The translations under genes and the position numbers were made by a program. From contig JABACO010000004.1 in assembly GCA_013339895.1 (NCBI GenBank), positions 2,412,879 to 2,476,878 on the forward strand: a stretch of DNA of 64,000 bases, read 5' to 3'. Of the stretch, positions 1-11,200 are shown in pieces (within the stretch, counting starts at the first letter, position 1; each line of letters begins with the position of its first letter). The notes beneath the pieces are model-generated. The model was not told the DNA's origin and searched no databases. It saw only the letters and a list, made by a program, of their open reading frames with translations. The stretch is from Ephydatia muelleri. Lineage: Eukaryota; Porifera; Demospongiae; Spongillida; Spongillidae.

Positions 1-813
1 GCATATGTGTGTAGTATCTCCTACATGCACGCCCTCTGTGACACTGCCTAATGTAATTTAAACTTACTTAACGTGTTTCTGTGTCATTGCAGCAGTGATG
101 CTTGCAGTGAAAATATCAAAGACCTACCATGTGTGTGTGTGTTTGTGTGTTTGTGTGGGTGTGTGTGTGTGGGTGTGGGTGTCCCGTATTGTTATGTATG
201 TTGTAGATCACATGACCTTTGTGGCTCATTAGTTCAATTTGTATATTGATTGTAAAGGTGTGTCATATGTGATACATGGATATGGTACATAACTGCTGGT
301 AGATGTGCCCACTGATTCCACACTTGCCATTAATGTCATTTCCCTTTTTGATGTCTTTCCATTATGACTCTTACCCCTCCCATCTCCCCATCTTCTGACC
401 TCCTTCTCCCCACTCCATTACATCTCTTTTTGTTGATTGTGGACCTGGCAACCTACAAGGTACATTTGCTCTAAGGACTACTTCGTTATTATGCAATAGA
501 GAAAAAAGCTACCATAAACATTTCCAAAGTATTTCAGTTTGGTGTCTCGAGGTTTGAAACATCAGGTTCTTCAGGAGTGAGTGGACTTGTCAAGGTCCTA
601 TTCATAGTTGGGAATGGTCACTCAGCTTCATAGATGTGGCAAATGAGGCCAGTAAATAAATAAGGTCTACAACAGAAGAGTTTCTAGCAGCTAGCATACT
701 GTGAAACACTGATTGTTATGTAAATGGAAGGGCAAAATAAAATGAGGTAAGCAGTCTCCCAGATGGATATATGGAAGTGGTCCCAGGTTCCTCAGGATGG
801 GCGATTGCGCCTG
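1..813. other. Duplicated intron-like flank upstream of SOAT exons
   Basis: No coding exon is recognised here. The stretch recurs nearly base for base at about 39963-40774, 50577-51397 and 62356-63150, so it belongs to the duplicated SOAT block. It holds a GT-rich microsatellite at about 128-182 and a pyrimidine-rich tract near 365-425. The copy starts inside the block, so the window edge cuts the unit. Confidence 0.7.
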
Positions 814-1316
814 GGAGTATTCCTACAGTATGTTAGCTGCTGGAAGTACTGCTATTCCAACAGTATGTTAGCTGCTGGGAGTACTGCTATTCCTACAGTA
901 TGTTAGCTGCTGGGAGTACTGCTATTCCTACAGTATGTTAGCTGCTGGGAGTACTGCTATTCCTACAGTATGTTAGCTGCTGAGAGTACTGCTATTCCTA
1001 CAGTATGTTAGCTGTTGGGAGTACCGCTATTCCTACAGTATGTTAGCTGCTGGGAGTACTGCTATTCCTACAGTATGTTAGCTGCTGGAAGTACTGCTAT
1101 TCCTACAGTATGTTAGCTGCTGGGAGTACTGCTATTCCTACAGTATGTTAGCTGCTGGGAGTACTGCTATTCCTACAGTATGTTAGCTGCTGGGAGTACT
1201 GCTATTCCTACAGTATGTTAGCTGCTGGGAGTACTGCTATTCCTACAGTATGTTAGCTGCTGGGAGTACTGCTATTCCTACAGTATGTTAGCTGCTGGGA
1301 GTACTGCTATTCCTAC
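814..1316 (+). repeat. 35-bp minisatellite, about 14 units (copy 1)
   Basis: Tandem units of 35 bp contain TATGTTAGCTGCTGGGAGTA and end in GCTATTCCTACAG. Units differ by single bases (GGGAGT/GGAAGT, TACTGC/TACCGC). The array lies immediately 5' of the first SOAT exon, and each unit carries a CCTACAG that resembles a splice acceptor. Other arrays of the same unit are at 40775-41384, 51398-52136 and 63151-63236. Confidence 0.97.
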
Positions 1317-1391
1317 TCATCGTCTCCTTTCCTTCTTCCCTCACTTATCTCACCTCTCCCTGCCTCTCCTCCCCTCACCATCGTCTGTCAG

Positions 1392-2255
1392 GACTGGTGA
1401 ACATTCTCCATGTTATGGAACCTTCTCATCCACGATTGGATCAAAGTGTACATCTATCATGACCTCAGGGATGTAAGTACGATGATTTCACCTTCTCTTC
1501 CACCACCCACCCTCCATGTTAAGAGCACTGTGTTCTGTGTTGCAGCTGTTCAATAGCAAGTTCTACAATCGCATAGCCTCTTTCCCGACTATCATCATCT
1601 CTGCCCTATTCCACGAGTACGTGTTGTGGTCCCCCTTCCGTTTCATTGCCCCAATCCTATTGGTGCAATACGGCACATTTGGAAGTAAGGAAACTGTGTG
1701 CTGTGTGATTTTGTGCTGGTTTGTGTGTATGTGAGTGGGTGTGAAGAGGGCTGTATTTATTAAGGGTTTATTCATTTGTTCCTTTGTACCACACCCACCA
1801 TCACCTTGTGTGTGTACTACACCATTGCATGCCTTCACACCACTATGTCACACCCACACGTGTTTAGCTTGCTCCGTTCATGTATTACATCATGCCCCAC
1901 CCACTATTACATGAGCTGCTACCATGCCCCGCCCCTTTTCCCTACCCACCACCCCAAATCAGTGTTCCATGCCCTATATATCCTCCTCCCCAGCCATGCA
2001 ATGGGTGTTCCCCACCCTCCTCGTCCCCATGCAGCCATATAACACAGCCCTCCCTCCTCCCCAGCCATACTATACTTCGTAAAACCATCGCCAAACAGCA
2101 AGTTCTGGAACTACTTCATCCACATCGGGCTGAACATTGGTGTGGCCGCCATGGTGTTCTGCTACACTATGGAGCTATATGCCCGACACCTGTGCCCCAG
2201 GGAGGAGAGCTTCTCCACCTTTATGCCCAGATCACTGGACTGTGTCCTGCTGTGA
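1392..2255 (+). pseudogene. SOAT: Sterol O-acyltransferase (SOAT/ACAT) 3' exons, copy 1
   Basis: SOAT is an ER-membrane MBOAT enzyme that esterifies cholesterol with fatty acyl-CoA. Three exons with GT-AG borders are visible: 1392-1472, 1546-1684 and 2065-2255, ending in TGA. Exon 1 encodes the HDW segment (LLIHDWIKVYIY). Exon 2 encodes FHEYVLW, which contains the family's catalytic histidine in a hydrophobic helix. Exon 3 encodes the C-terminus (CYTMELYARHLCP), which matches the end of animal SOATs. The splice phases fit. Codon 3 of exon 1 is TGA where the family has the second Trp of a conserved DWW, so this copy is probably dead unless another acceptor is used. The 5' two-thirds of the gene is not in the window. 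Only this copy keeps the last exon. Confidence 0.88.
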
Positions 2256-3548
2256 AGTGTGTGTGTGTGTGCGTGTGTGAGTGTGTGTGTGTGTCCTTGC
2301 CTTCTCTCTCTTATCTCATTTTGGACCAAACACGTGTGCCTGTTGCTATTGTACATTTTTTGGTGTTGTAGAATTGTACCTAAATACTTTGTAATTGAAC
2401 CTCACCTTTATTGCAATTGAACCTCAGCCCATATGTCCAAGAAGACCATATATAGCTCTTACATTTTGGTTGAAAATTAGGTAGACCTGGATGCACTCAC
2501 TATACTGTTTCCTTTAAGAGTGATCACAGCAGCCGCCACCACTGGGGGCAGGAGGATAGGCAGTGATGACCCCAAATGGTCAGCCTTGGGTTGGCAATGT
2601 TATGACATGTAGTGGAGTACGTCCTCTGGTGCTTGAGGTGACATAGCCATACTGAACTTTACACAACCTAGCGGCTTGCCTTGAGGATGTGATGCTCTGG
2701 TCCTGTTCAACATGTAGTGTCTAGTAAAATGTTGTGCTTTATTGTTTCCGGCTTGTTAGTTTGTGTATGCATAATGTGTGAAAGTACTCATCAGTGCAGC
2801 CAGTGTACATTGTAACTTGTATGTAGCTTGTTTGTACATCTATGTTGTGTGTGTGAGCATGTGTTTTGTGTGTGCATGTGTGCACTGTGTGTGCATGTGT
2901 TGTGCGTGTGTTAGTGTGGGTGTGCATGTCTCTGGAGTTTCACTTGCAGTGACAAATTATTTGGTATACTTGTACTTTAACTGGTTCTGATGGTGATGTG
3001 TTGTAGATATAGTGCATTTTGTTTATATAATAATTTCATGTTGTAGGTAGTTGTCAGAAATTCTGATGTGCTCCCTCTGTAGCTAGTATGAATAGTGTAG
3101 CTTGTTTGTGCATCCTGTTGCAAACTTCCTTTCCACTCTCTGAGCTTACCTTTACCTTGCTCACTCAATGAGGATGATAACCATTGACCTGACAGAGTGG
3201 GACATCAGGTGTGTGTGTAAGTGTGACATGTTTGTGTGTGTGTTTTTGTGTGCACCTGTGTACATGTATGTTCATGTGTATGTGTGTGTGTTGTGTGTGC
3301 ATGTGCATGTGTGTATGTGTACACACCTGTATGTGCATATGTGTGTTGTATATGTGTGCATGTGTGTGTTCACCTCTGTGTGTGCATGTGTGCATATATA
3401 TGTATGTGTGTATGTGTGTATGGAGTAGGGAGTACCACACATTTCCTCTACCCTGTCTGAATTTCAGCATCTGAGGAAGTCCACATCTGTGCTGGTGCTG
3501 CGTTGTAGCACTGTGCTAAGGCTAATCCAGTGGTGCCATCAGCCTTGT
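2256..3548. other. SOAT 3' flank with GT/CA microsatellites
   Basis: Non-coding flank shared with units 3 and 4 (about 42100-43181 and 52856-53940). It contains GT-rich simple repeats at about 2257-2292, 2848-2932 and 3209-3423. The long open frames here, rich in Cys/Val on one strand and His/Thr on the other, are artefacts of the dinucleotide repeats. I see no gene. Confidence 0.8.
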
Positions 3549-3840
3549 AGTTAAAAGGTACTGAAGGAATGTAGAAAGTGTTGACTGTTCACATGTAGAA
3601 ACTACTCGACTGTCGATTAGCTTGCGAATTAGTGGTGTGGTGCCATATTTTTAAAGGATCGAATGTGTATAAATGTATCCACTAAATGAGGTCTCGATAC
3701 TAACCATTGCACTAAATTAAAAGTAATATGTATCTAATTTAAATTAAAATTAATATGTATCTAATTTATCAATATAGTAATCACGCGACCTCTAAAAGCT
3801 AGCCGTGCTCAATCAAAAAGCTCAACACATGGCAAGGCGG
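3549..3840. repeat. Dispersed repeat R1, copy 1
   Basis: A repeat of about 290 bp begins AAAGGTACTGAAGGAATGTA and ends near GCTCAACACATGG. Other copies lie at about 12731, 19869, 22313, 43182, 44873 and 53941. In units 1 to 3, two copies lie in direct orientation on either side of the GARS/P-element segment. It has no coding potential. It could be an LTR-like or MITE-like sequence, but I see no clear termini. Confidence 0.8.
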
Positions 3841-3846
3841 TAAACA

Positions 3847-3916
3847 GGGGGGGGGGGGGGGGGGGGGGGGGGTGGTCAAAGGGGGCAATAGCCCCCCCCC
3901 CCCCCCCCCCCCCCCC
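3847..3916. repeat. Poly-G and poly-C runs in inverted arrangement
   Basis: A G run of about 25 bases is followed 20 bp later by a C run of about 24 bases. The two could form a hairpin, and the G run a quadruplex. Shorter or interrupted versions occur at 43448-43484 and 54258-54320. Run lengths in such tracts are unreliable in assemblies. Confidence 0.9.
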
Positions 3917-4041
3917 AGTTTTATCCTATTGGTATGAAACAATTGTATGAAATCATTACGATTGTATGAATGCTTCAATTTGTTCAGTAGTTTGTCATTT
4001 AATTCAAATGGTTGGAATTTTACTTCATATCGCTTTATTCA

Positions 4042-4391
4042 TGCACACATATCATGCAGCCTCAACAACTATGCAGTGAGAGGGGCCACACATATCATGC
4101 AGCCTCAACAACTATGCAGTGAGAGGGGGCCACACATATCATGCAGCCTCAACAACTATGCAGTGAGAGGGGGCCACACATATCATGCAGCCTCAACAAC
4201 TATGCAGTGAGAGGGGGCCACACATATCATGCAGCCTCAACAACTATGCAGTGAGAGGGGCCACACATATCATGCAGCCTCAACAACTATGCAGTGAGAG
4301 GGGGCCACACATATCATGCAGCCTCAACAACTATGCAGTGAGAGGGGCCACACATATCATGCAGCTTCAACTACTATGCAGTGAGAGGGGC
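4042..4391 (+). repeat. 43/44-bp minisatellite, 8 units
   Basis: Units contain ATCATGCAGCCTCAACAACT and end in a run of four or five G (GCAGTGAGAGGGG). The G count makes them 43 or 44 bp. The array sits in the segment upstream of the first GARS exon. A longer array of the same unit is at 54460-55098. Open frames through it are repeat artefacts. Confidence 0.96.
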
Positions 4392-4460
4392 ACCATTGCC
4401 TTTCTTAAACTTTTGTATGATTGCTATTCACTTCTTTGTGTGCGTCTTTGTTCCCTGCAG

Positions 4461-5725
4461 TGGTGGATGTCATTCCCTCGGTGATCGAACCCTCCTTTGG
4501 GATCGGACGCATACTGTACACGATCCTGGAGCACAGTTACAGGGTAAGAGAGGAGGATGAGCAGAGGAAGTGGCTAGCTCTCCCTTCCCTGGTTGCACCA
4601 ATCAGCTGCTCCGTTCTGCCACTGAGCGGCAACGAAGAGTTCATTCCTTTCATTGCTAAGATAGGTGAGGAAAGAGACAGGCATAGCAAGGGGGGGAGGT
4701 GGGGGGGGGGGGGGGGGGGCATGGAAACGATCACACTTGCGTTCAAGTTATATGTTGTATACATGGTGTGTGACTAAACATGCATGTTGTATGGACATTA
4801 ACAACAGAACAATATCAAAAAAAAAGTACAGCTTAAATAACATAGAATGTACCATGTGAACAATGTGCAATGTCAGCAAAGCATACTCCAGAGGTGAGGT
4901 TGTATTAAGCCTGCTAGTTGGTTGACCTAAATGCTGTTGGCAGCTGTGAAAATAGGTGTTGTTTTGAGTGCATGTATTTTAATGTGTAGTCGGTAATGCA
5001 TTAGGCTGGCTAAACCTCTACTCTAGTTCGGGAAGGGGGGGAGGGGGGGTGTAACACTTGTGGAGTGGTTGTAACCACGCCCATTATGAGCTGGGGAGTA
5101 AATACCTGTGGTCACCCACCCCTCCTGCCTTAGAACCATGTGTCTGGAATGGAAATTTTTTAGTGTAAACTAGGACTGCCATACATCCTTTCCCCCATGG
5201 GATCACTACCTGATGGCGCGTGGGGGGTTCCTCCCACGCTAACACGTTACCTTCATTTGTAAAGGTATTCAAATTGTGGGTGGGTTTGATCCGCTTCACT
5301 CACCTTAGCTGAGAGTTTGAAAGAGGCCGCATTGCACACAAGGTTGACGACAGCAGTGGTTCCATTGGACGGCGCTATGCGCGCACTGACGAGATTGGTA
5401 TTCCATTTGGAGTCACCATAGACTTTGATATCATCAAGACAGACTCTGTGACCTTGAGGGAGCGAAACTCCACCCGCCAAGTCAGGGTTAAGGTGAGTGC
5501 GATGATTTACTGTTGCATTTAAAATGTGAAATAAAACTAGAAACAGAAAAGTCATTGGAGTGTTTACTTAATTTGTCACTGTCGCTGTGGCAACACCCGT
5601 CTTTACAGATCAGTGAGCTGGCTGAGGCTGTGAGGGGATTGGTCAGAGGTTGGTTTGTCTGGGCGGATGTGGAGGCGAAGTACCCGGCATTCAGTGGGCA
5701 GGAGAGTACTACTAGTCAGGAATGA
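4461..5725 (+). pseudogene. GARS1: Glycyl-tRNA synthetase 3' exons, copy 1
   Basis: GARS is the class II synthetase that charges tRNA-Gly. Three exons are seen: 4461-4664 (motif 3 region, IEPSFGIGRILYTILEHSY, then the anticodon-binding domain), 5309-5492 ([19 protein letters not shown] and FGVTIDFDT) and 5609-5725 (WADVEAKYP, stop TGA). Acceptors CTGCAG, CCTTAG and TTACAG and donors GTGAGG and GTGAGT are in place, and the phases join. Exon 2 has a one-base deletion near 5326-5328 compared with copy 2, which shifts the frame before VDDSSGS. No upstream GARS exons exist; SOAT lies 5' instead. This is therefore an orphan duplicated 3' end. A G-rich run (4690-4719) and plain intron sequence fill the first intron. 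Confidence 0.9.
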
Positions 5726-5884
5726 AACCATGGAAACAAGACTGTAGCATTTTTGTTGAAAAATAATTTTTAAATGTAGAAATTGGAATGAGGTTGTCAT
5801 ACAGTTGCAAAAATCAAGTTTATCATGTTGATGTGTTGTGTCATTTAGGGCTGGCTGGCTGGCATGTGTATTATATATAGATAG

Positions 5885-8160
5885 AGAAAGAACTGCTCCT
5901 ATGCCTGACACACTGCCATCTGTATCCAAAATGAACTGCCTGGAATAACCAATATAGGTGATGATACTAGGCACCTGTAGAGTTCATCAACTGCCTTTTG
6001 GCACAAGGTGCTCCACTGAAAAGTGGTGTTTTTCTCAGTTAGCCTATGCAGGGGTTTAGCGATGGATGAAAAGTTTTTTATAAACCGCCTATAATAATTA
6101 ACCAAACCCAAGAACTGCTGGACATGTCTCTTATCAGTTGGGGTGGGCCAATTGGATATAACCTTTGTCTTGTCTGGATCAGCTGCAACTCCCTTAGCTG
6201 AGATGATGTGGCCCAAGAACCTTACTTCTGGCTGGCAAAAATTACATTTAGCTGTTTGAAGCTTAAGACCAGCTTGCCTCAACGTACCCAAGGGGCTGTA
6301 TGAATATAAGGTAATGCCTTTCGGATTGTGCAATGCACCTGCCACTTTTCAGCGACTAATGGATCGTGTGCTGAATGATCTTAAGTGGACCGAATGTCTG
6401 GTATAGCATTGTGGTGATAGGTAAGACATTTCAGGAACATGTGTGTCACCGGAGTGGTAAATGCAGCTTTTGGTCTATCCTCCTCAGCAACCTCCACCTG
6501 CCATGCAGTAACCGCTTGCAAGGTCCAGTGTGCTGAAAATCTTGGAGCCTCCAAGTGTGTCTAAGGTGTCGTCCACACGGGGTAAAGGGTAGGCATCCTT
6601 CTTTGTGATGGAGTTCACTTTCCTGAAATCAACACAAAAACGTGTAGACCCATCCTTCTTACGGACTAATATAATTGGAGAAGACCAGGGACTATGAGAT
6701 GGTTGGATGACATCCTTAGCCATCATCTCCTCCAGCATCTTTCTTACTTCTATCCTACGAGCCTGTGGGATTCGTCGAGGTAATTGGTGTATTGGTGCAG
6801 CATCTCCTGTATCAATGTGGTGCTTGATGTCAGCTGTATGGCCTACTTCATCTGGGTGTAAGGTGAAGACATGAGCATACTCCAAGAAAACTGAATACAA
6901 TAATTCTTTATCACTGTCGCTCAGATGATCCCCTAGCTTAGATTCAATATTCCACAGAACCTTTTGATCACCTGATGATACATTCCCACTTCTGTGTACC
7001 ATACCAATATGATGATCAACATGTGGGTCCTCTTCTAGAGCCTCCATCACTGCAATTTCTCACCACAACCTCCTCATTTCTCGGGTTTAGCACTCTGAGT
7101 GGAACAGAACAATTTTTGGGGTAAACATCAGCATGGGCAACCATCAATCCACAACATATGTTTGGGGTACCCTCTACAATCCATGAATGGTTGAAATTGT
7201 TATGCTAACTTCAGACATTACTTCCATTTCACTTCCTCCAGGAACCGCCAATCTTTGCTTCAAGATCAGGTACACTTGGAGTCTTCCCAAAGGATTTACC
7301 CACCTGTAGACCACTAAAAGACAATGACACACCTTGAGATGGAAATTCAATTGTTCTACTTCCACCATTAATTACACATCTATAAGTTTCCAAAAAGTCA
7401 AGACCAAGAATTGCTTTGACAGTAAGTTCATCTGCAACAATGAATGTTGCAGAAAGTGCTGTGGGAATGCCTGGAAAAGGCACTTGCGCCTGTCCATCTC
7501 CCATTATGCTAAGTGGTGCCCCACTAACACCTACTAACCTCTGCCCACTGCATTCCTGAGTGTACTGTCCATTTTACTTGCTTGACTCCAAAAGTCCTTC
7601 CTGAGAAGGGAAACGGATGCCCCTGTATCAACTATGAATTCAATAGGTAAAGTGGTTACAAAACCATAACTCAGACCACTATTGATAGACAGTGTAGGCA
7701 CAGTGATGGAAATATCTTGGGTCCTTAAAGGTTGTCCCTCTCACTGCGCCACAGCATTTAGTATGCAGAGTTGTGCAGAGTCTGCATACCAACCACATGC
7801 AGATGGGTATCATTGAAGTGTTCATATGCAGACGTCTGCATATGAACACTTCAATGATACCCATCTGCATATGGTTGGTATGCAGACTCTGCACAACTCT
7901 GCATACTAAATGCTGTGGCGCAGTGTCTGGTCCCTCTCTTGCTGGACCCCTAGCACTGAGGGATGATAGTTTTCCTGCTGCTGATGTTTGCTGCGGGCTG
8001 TACAATTGCGTGCAATATGCCCCTTACCCCCACAAGTCCAACAGAGAGCAGGTACCAGCCCGATACCAATGGTCTTGCTGCTGCTGTGACCCAAATATGT
8101 CTGCAACTCGATGGTAGCAGTGATAGTATAGAGAGAGATTGGAAACTCATTAATCAACAC
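5885..8160 (-). pseudogene. Ty3/gypsy-type gag-protease-RT remnant
   Basis: Read on the minus strand from about 8160 to 5885. A CCHC zinc knuckle (CWTCGGKGHIARNC) lies near 8060. A retropepsin-like segment (ADELTVKAILGLDFLE) lies near 7400. Reverse transcriptase pieces follow: SPWSSPIILVRKKDGSTRF and FCVDFRKVNSITKKDAYPLP near 6600-6700, then FLGHIISAKG and QFLGLVNYYRRFIKNFSS near 6060-6210. The start of an RNase H domain (ILDTDGSVSGIGAVLS) ends at 5885 against GARS 3' flank. The RT core is interrupted near 6300-6490 and the frames are broken, so this is a dead copy. A palindromic insert at 7742-7925 lies between zinc knuckle and protease. Unit 2 has only about 35 bp here. Confidence 0.88.
7742..7925. 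mobile_element. 184-bp near-perfect palindrome inserted in the gypsy remnant
   Basis: Bases 7742-7833 are the reverse complement of 7834-7925, with no spacer and one visible mismatch (CACATG against CATATG). The centre is GAC/GTC at 7833/7834. The 9-mer GTCCCTCTC occurs at both edges (7734-7742 and 7930-7938), as expected for a target-site duplication. Removing one copy plus the insert rejoins the flanking gag/protease sequence. It is probably a short fold-back non-autonomous DNA transposon. Confidence 0.82.
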
Positions 8161-8276
8161 CAATCAACACGGACAATCCTAGGATAGAGTGATTTTGATG
8201 GTGCCTGATTTGCAAATGTCTATTAAACACAAATACACGAAATGGTACACAGAGAACAAAACTAAGTACTTTGTAG

Positions 8277-11200
8277 TTATTGAGTCTGTAATTCCTTCCG
8301 TAGTCCTTTTGACTTCTGTGTTGTTTTTTTGTGAGTCACTTTGTACATTTCAACCCAGGCACTAGCATAGGAGAATCCTTTGATTTGTATCCATAACTGT
8401 ACCATTTGGTTCAACAAAAGGGATGCAACATTTTCTTCCCAATTGGTAGAAATTATGTCCCACAAAAAAGTACATCTTCACTAGTTTTGCTATGCGACGC
8501 AGCTTCTTTACAGATGTTTTCTGCACCAATGTGGCTCCGCAACTCGTATTCCATAGCAAGGAACAGTTCAAAGGTAATATTGTTTATGCACATGAGGCCA
8601 TCACGATTAACCAGGTTGATCCAGTCAGATGATGAATTATCTGGTTCAGATCCATCCGACGAGAGATCACGTAAGCATTGTAGGATATCAGTCCTGTTTG
8701 AATTCTTTGAACGTGATATCTTCTTCATTAATGCCCTTGGAACATACCCAGCTGCATAATGAAGCTCATTCAGCTCCTCATATGTCAACTCAGTGGTCAA
8801 GAGTTGACTAGTATACCTCTGGACAGATGTTTGTGATAACACAAGGTGGCGAAAAAGATGATGACCCATATACTGGCAAAGCATAGGGCAAAATATAGGT
8901 GCCTTGACACTGTTTAAAAGAAACATTTCCCACATCTGTTGATACTCATCAGATGTCCTTAGTGAATGATATGATGCCCACATTTTTGCTTTACTCTTGA
9001 CACGAATTTTTTTTGTTCGGCCAGATTGTTATTGATGGTGCGATGCACTTTGTAAGTAGATTAACCAACCTCTTCTCAAATAATCTAGCAGCTTCCAGAT
9101 GGATTGGAATCCAAGTGAGCAACGTTCTTGCCACTTGAGTGGTGAGACTGGCCTGTGCTGATTGGACAGTAAACATACTGTCAGACATGATATCCTGAAC
9201 AGCAGTAAGCAGGGTGAAACCAGACATTTCATTTCCTACAAATAATTATTACATAAATTAACAAATAAAATCTGTACATGTCCTACCATCTTCAGCAGCA
9301 GGTACATGCGCAGATACAACTGGTTCTTGTTTGCCAGAACTGCGACATTTCTTCAACGGTTCAGAGTGAAACACATCTACATCACGACAACTGCCACGAC
9401 AGTTCCCCTTGTCTGGATGAAGAAGTGACCCTATGACTCGAATTGCTTGTGTATTTATGATAAAATCAGCTGCATTGGGGTTATCGTGAACTCTTCCTCT
9501 CTGTCGCTGGCACCCAAAAAACCTCTCCAATGGATCCTGACAAAGGCGTTGGCTCAAAAATGAGTCCACACCTGGAATGTCAAACACATACTGCACCAGT
9601 TCCCCAAAGAATCTGCCTACATATGTCTTGGTAAACAGAGAGCGTATCAAGTTACGTTTATAGGGTTGTAAACGTACAAGTGATGTGTAGACCATTACGT
9701 GTCTCATCACTCAGCAGCATTCGACCATTACGTGTCTCATCACTCAGCAGCATTCGACTTTTCTGATCCTTGCTGAAACCAGGTCGTTGCTCAACACAGC
9801 TTTTCCATTCATCAAGATATTGTCTCCAGCCACTGGTAAAGACACAGGATTGCTATTAAAACACACACAATAAAACAACCAGCATTACCTTGATACGCAT
9901 ATCTGACTTAGACCTGTATGGCAACTTAAATGATTTCAAACTGCGACAACCATCGGTGTAGTTTTTTACATTCAGAGCATTGAAGAACTTGTCTATCATT
10001 TCCACAAAGTGCGCAGTCTCAGATGCCTCATCCCCACAAATAAACAAAATAGCCTTGGAGACTGTTTCACTCAATGCCTATCAGTACATCATGTATTTAG
10101 CCTTGCTTGAATATACAGAACTAACCTGAGCAGCTAAATCAACCCGCATTTTTGAAAATGCTGTTAGATTGAGGTGTTCGTACTTCAACTTGGGTACCAA
10201 ACGTATGCCTGTGTGTAATGCTGTATCAACATCATATAACCTTTTCAGATGTTCTCAAAGAATGTATTTCCCATTTTTCTACAAGACAGAATACATGTAC
10301 ATATGCAGATAAACTTCTATAAGTACGTACCCACAGCAACCAGTTGCTCCAACAATTTCTAATAGTCTTGAGCAAGTGGGGAGGGTCAGACACAAAATAT
10401 AGAGACCTTCTATCCTCAGAGCTAGGATTTGTAACTTTGTAAATTATGTCAGATCTTTGCTGGTGTAACTTTATCAGCCTCCGGTTAGAAGATGCACCAT
10501 CCATGGTAACAGCAAGAACCTAAAATATATGATGGTAAAAATTTCATGCTTGCTCAAGTTAATATGAAACAGCGTACTTTTAACCCACAGTTATCCAAAC
10601 GTCCAATTGCCTCCCAAAATGGTTCGTACAATTGATCTCCAGAGACAAACATTACTGGAAACTGAGCATAGGGAAATTGGAGCTTGGTGAATAGACCCCG
10701 AACCATGAAAACCATCATGCTTTTTGCCAGAGGGGGGGGAGGTCTGTCCATATCTCTCCTCTACAAATCTTTCAAACTCTGACAGCTTGTCAGTAACATT
10801 GCCAAGATTTGTATAGCCAATGAATCGATCAAACACTAAGTCCTCCTTGATGTGCATCTCATCCATCATTAGAATGACACACCTTTCTCTATAATTTCTG
10901 CACAGCTCCCACTTTCACAGCATCCATAAGCATGGCATCCACATCACTGGAAAAAACCACATCAGCCTGAACATAGTGTGTGTAGTCCCGTAAGGTCCGC
11001 TGCGATGGTAGCTGTATGCCAGACTCTCCGCAATACCTCATATGCTCCACTTGATCTGTAATACAGATCAAGTGAGCATTACTACTCATACGTATTAGGA
11101 CACCAAATGCATATTCTCGTTTTACCTGTGTCTGAGATACAAGCACCAGTGAATAAACAATGGATGCCAACGCTTCCCGGTTTCTTTGCATTTGCTGGAT

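Noticed and set aside
1398..1400. SOAT TGA as a selenocysteine codon
   Set aside because: SOAT is not a selenoprotein family; the position is Trp in relatives, and no SECIS-like structure was noticed. A nonsense change is simpler.
2739..3474. Overlapping Cys/Val-rich and His/Thr-rich reading frames (also 42795-43103 and 53537-53861)
   Set aside because: They are translations of GT/CA microsatellites, open on both strands because of composition.
4042..4391. CRISPR-like regular repeats (also 54460-55098 and the 35-bp arrays)
   Set aside because: Units abut directly, have no unique spacers and contain no short palindromic repeat; the genome is eukaryotic. They are minisatellites.
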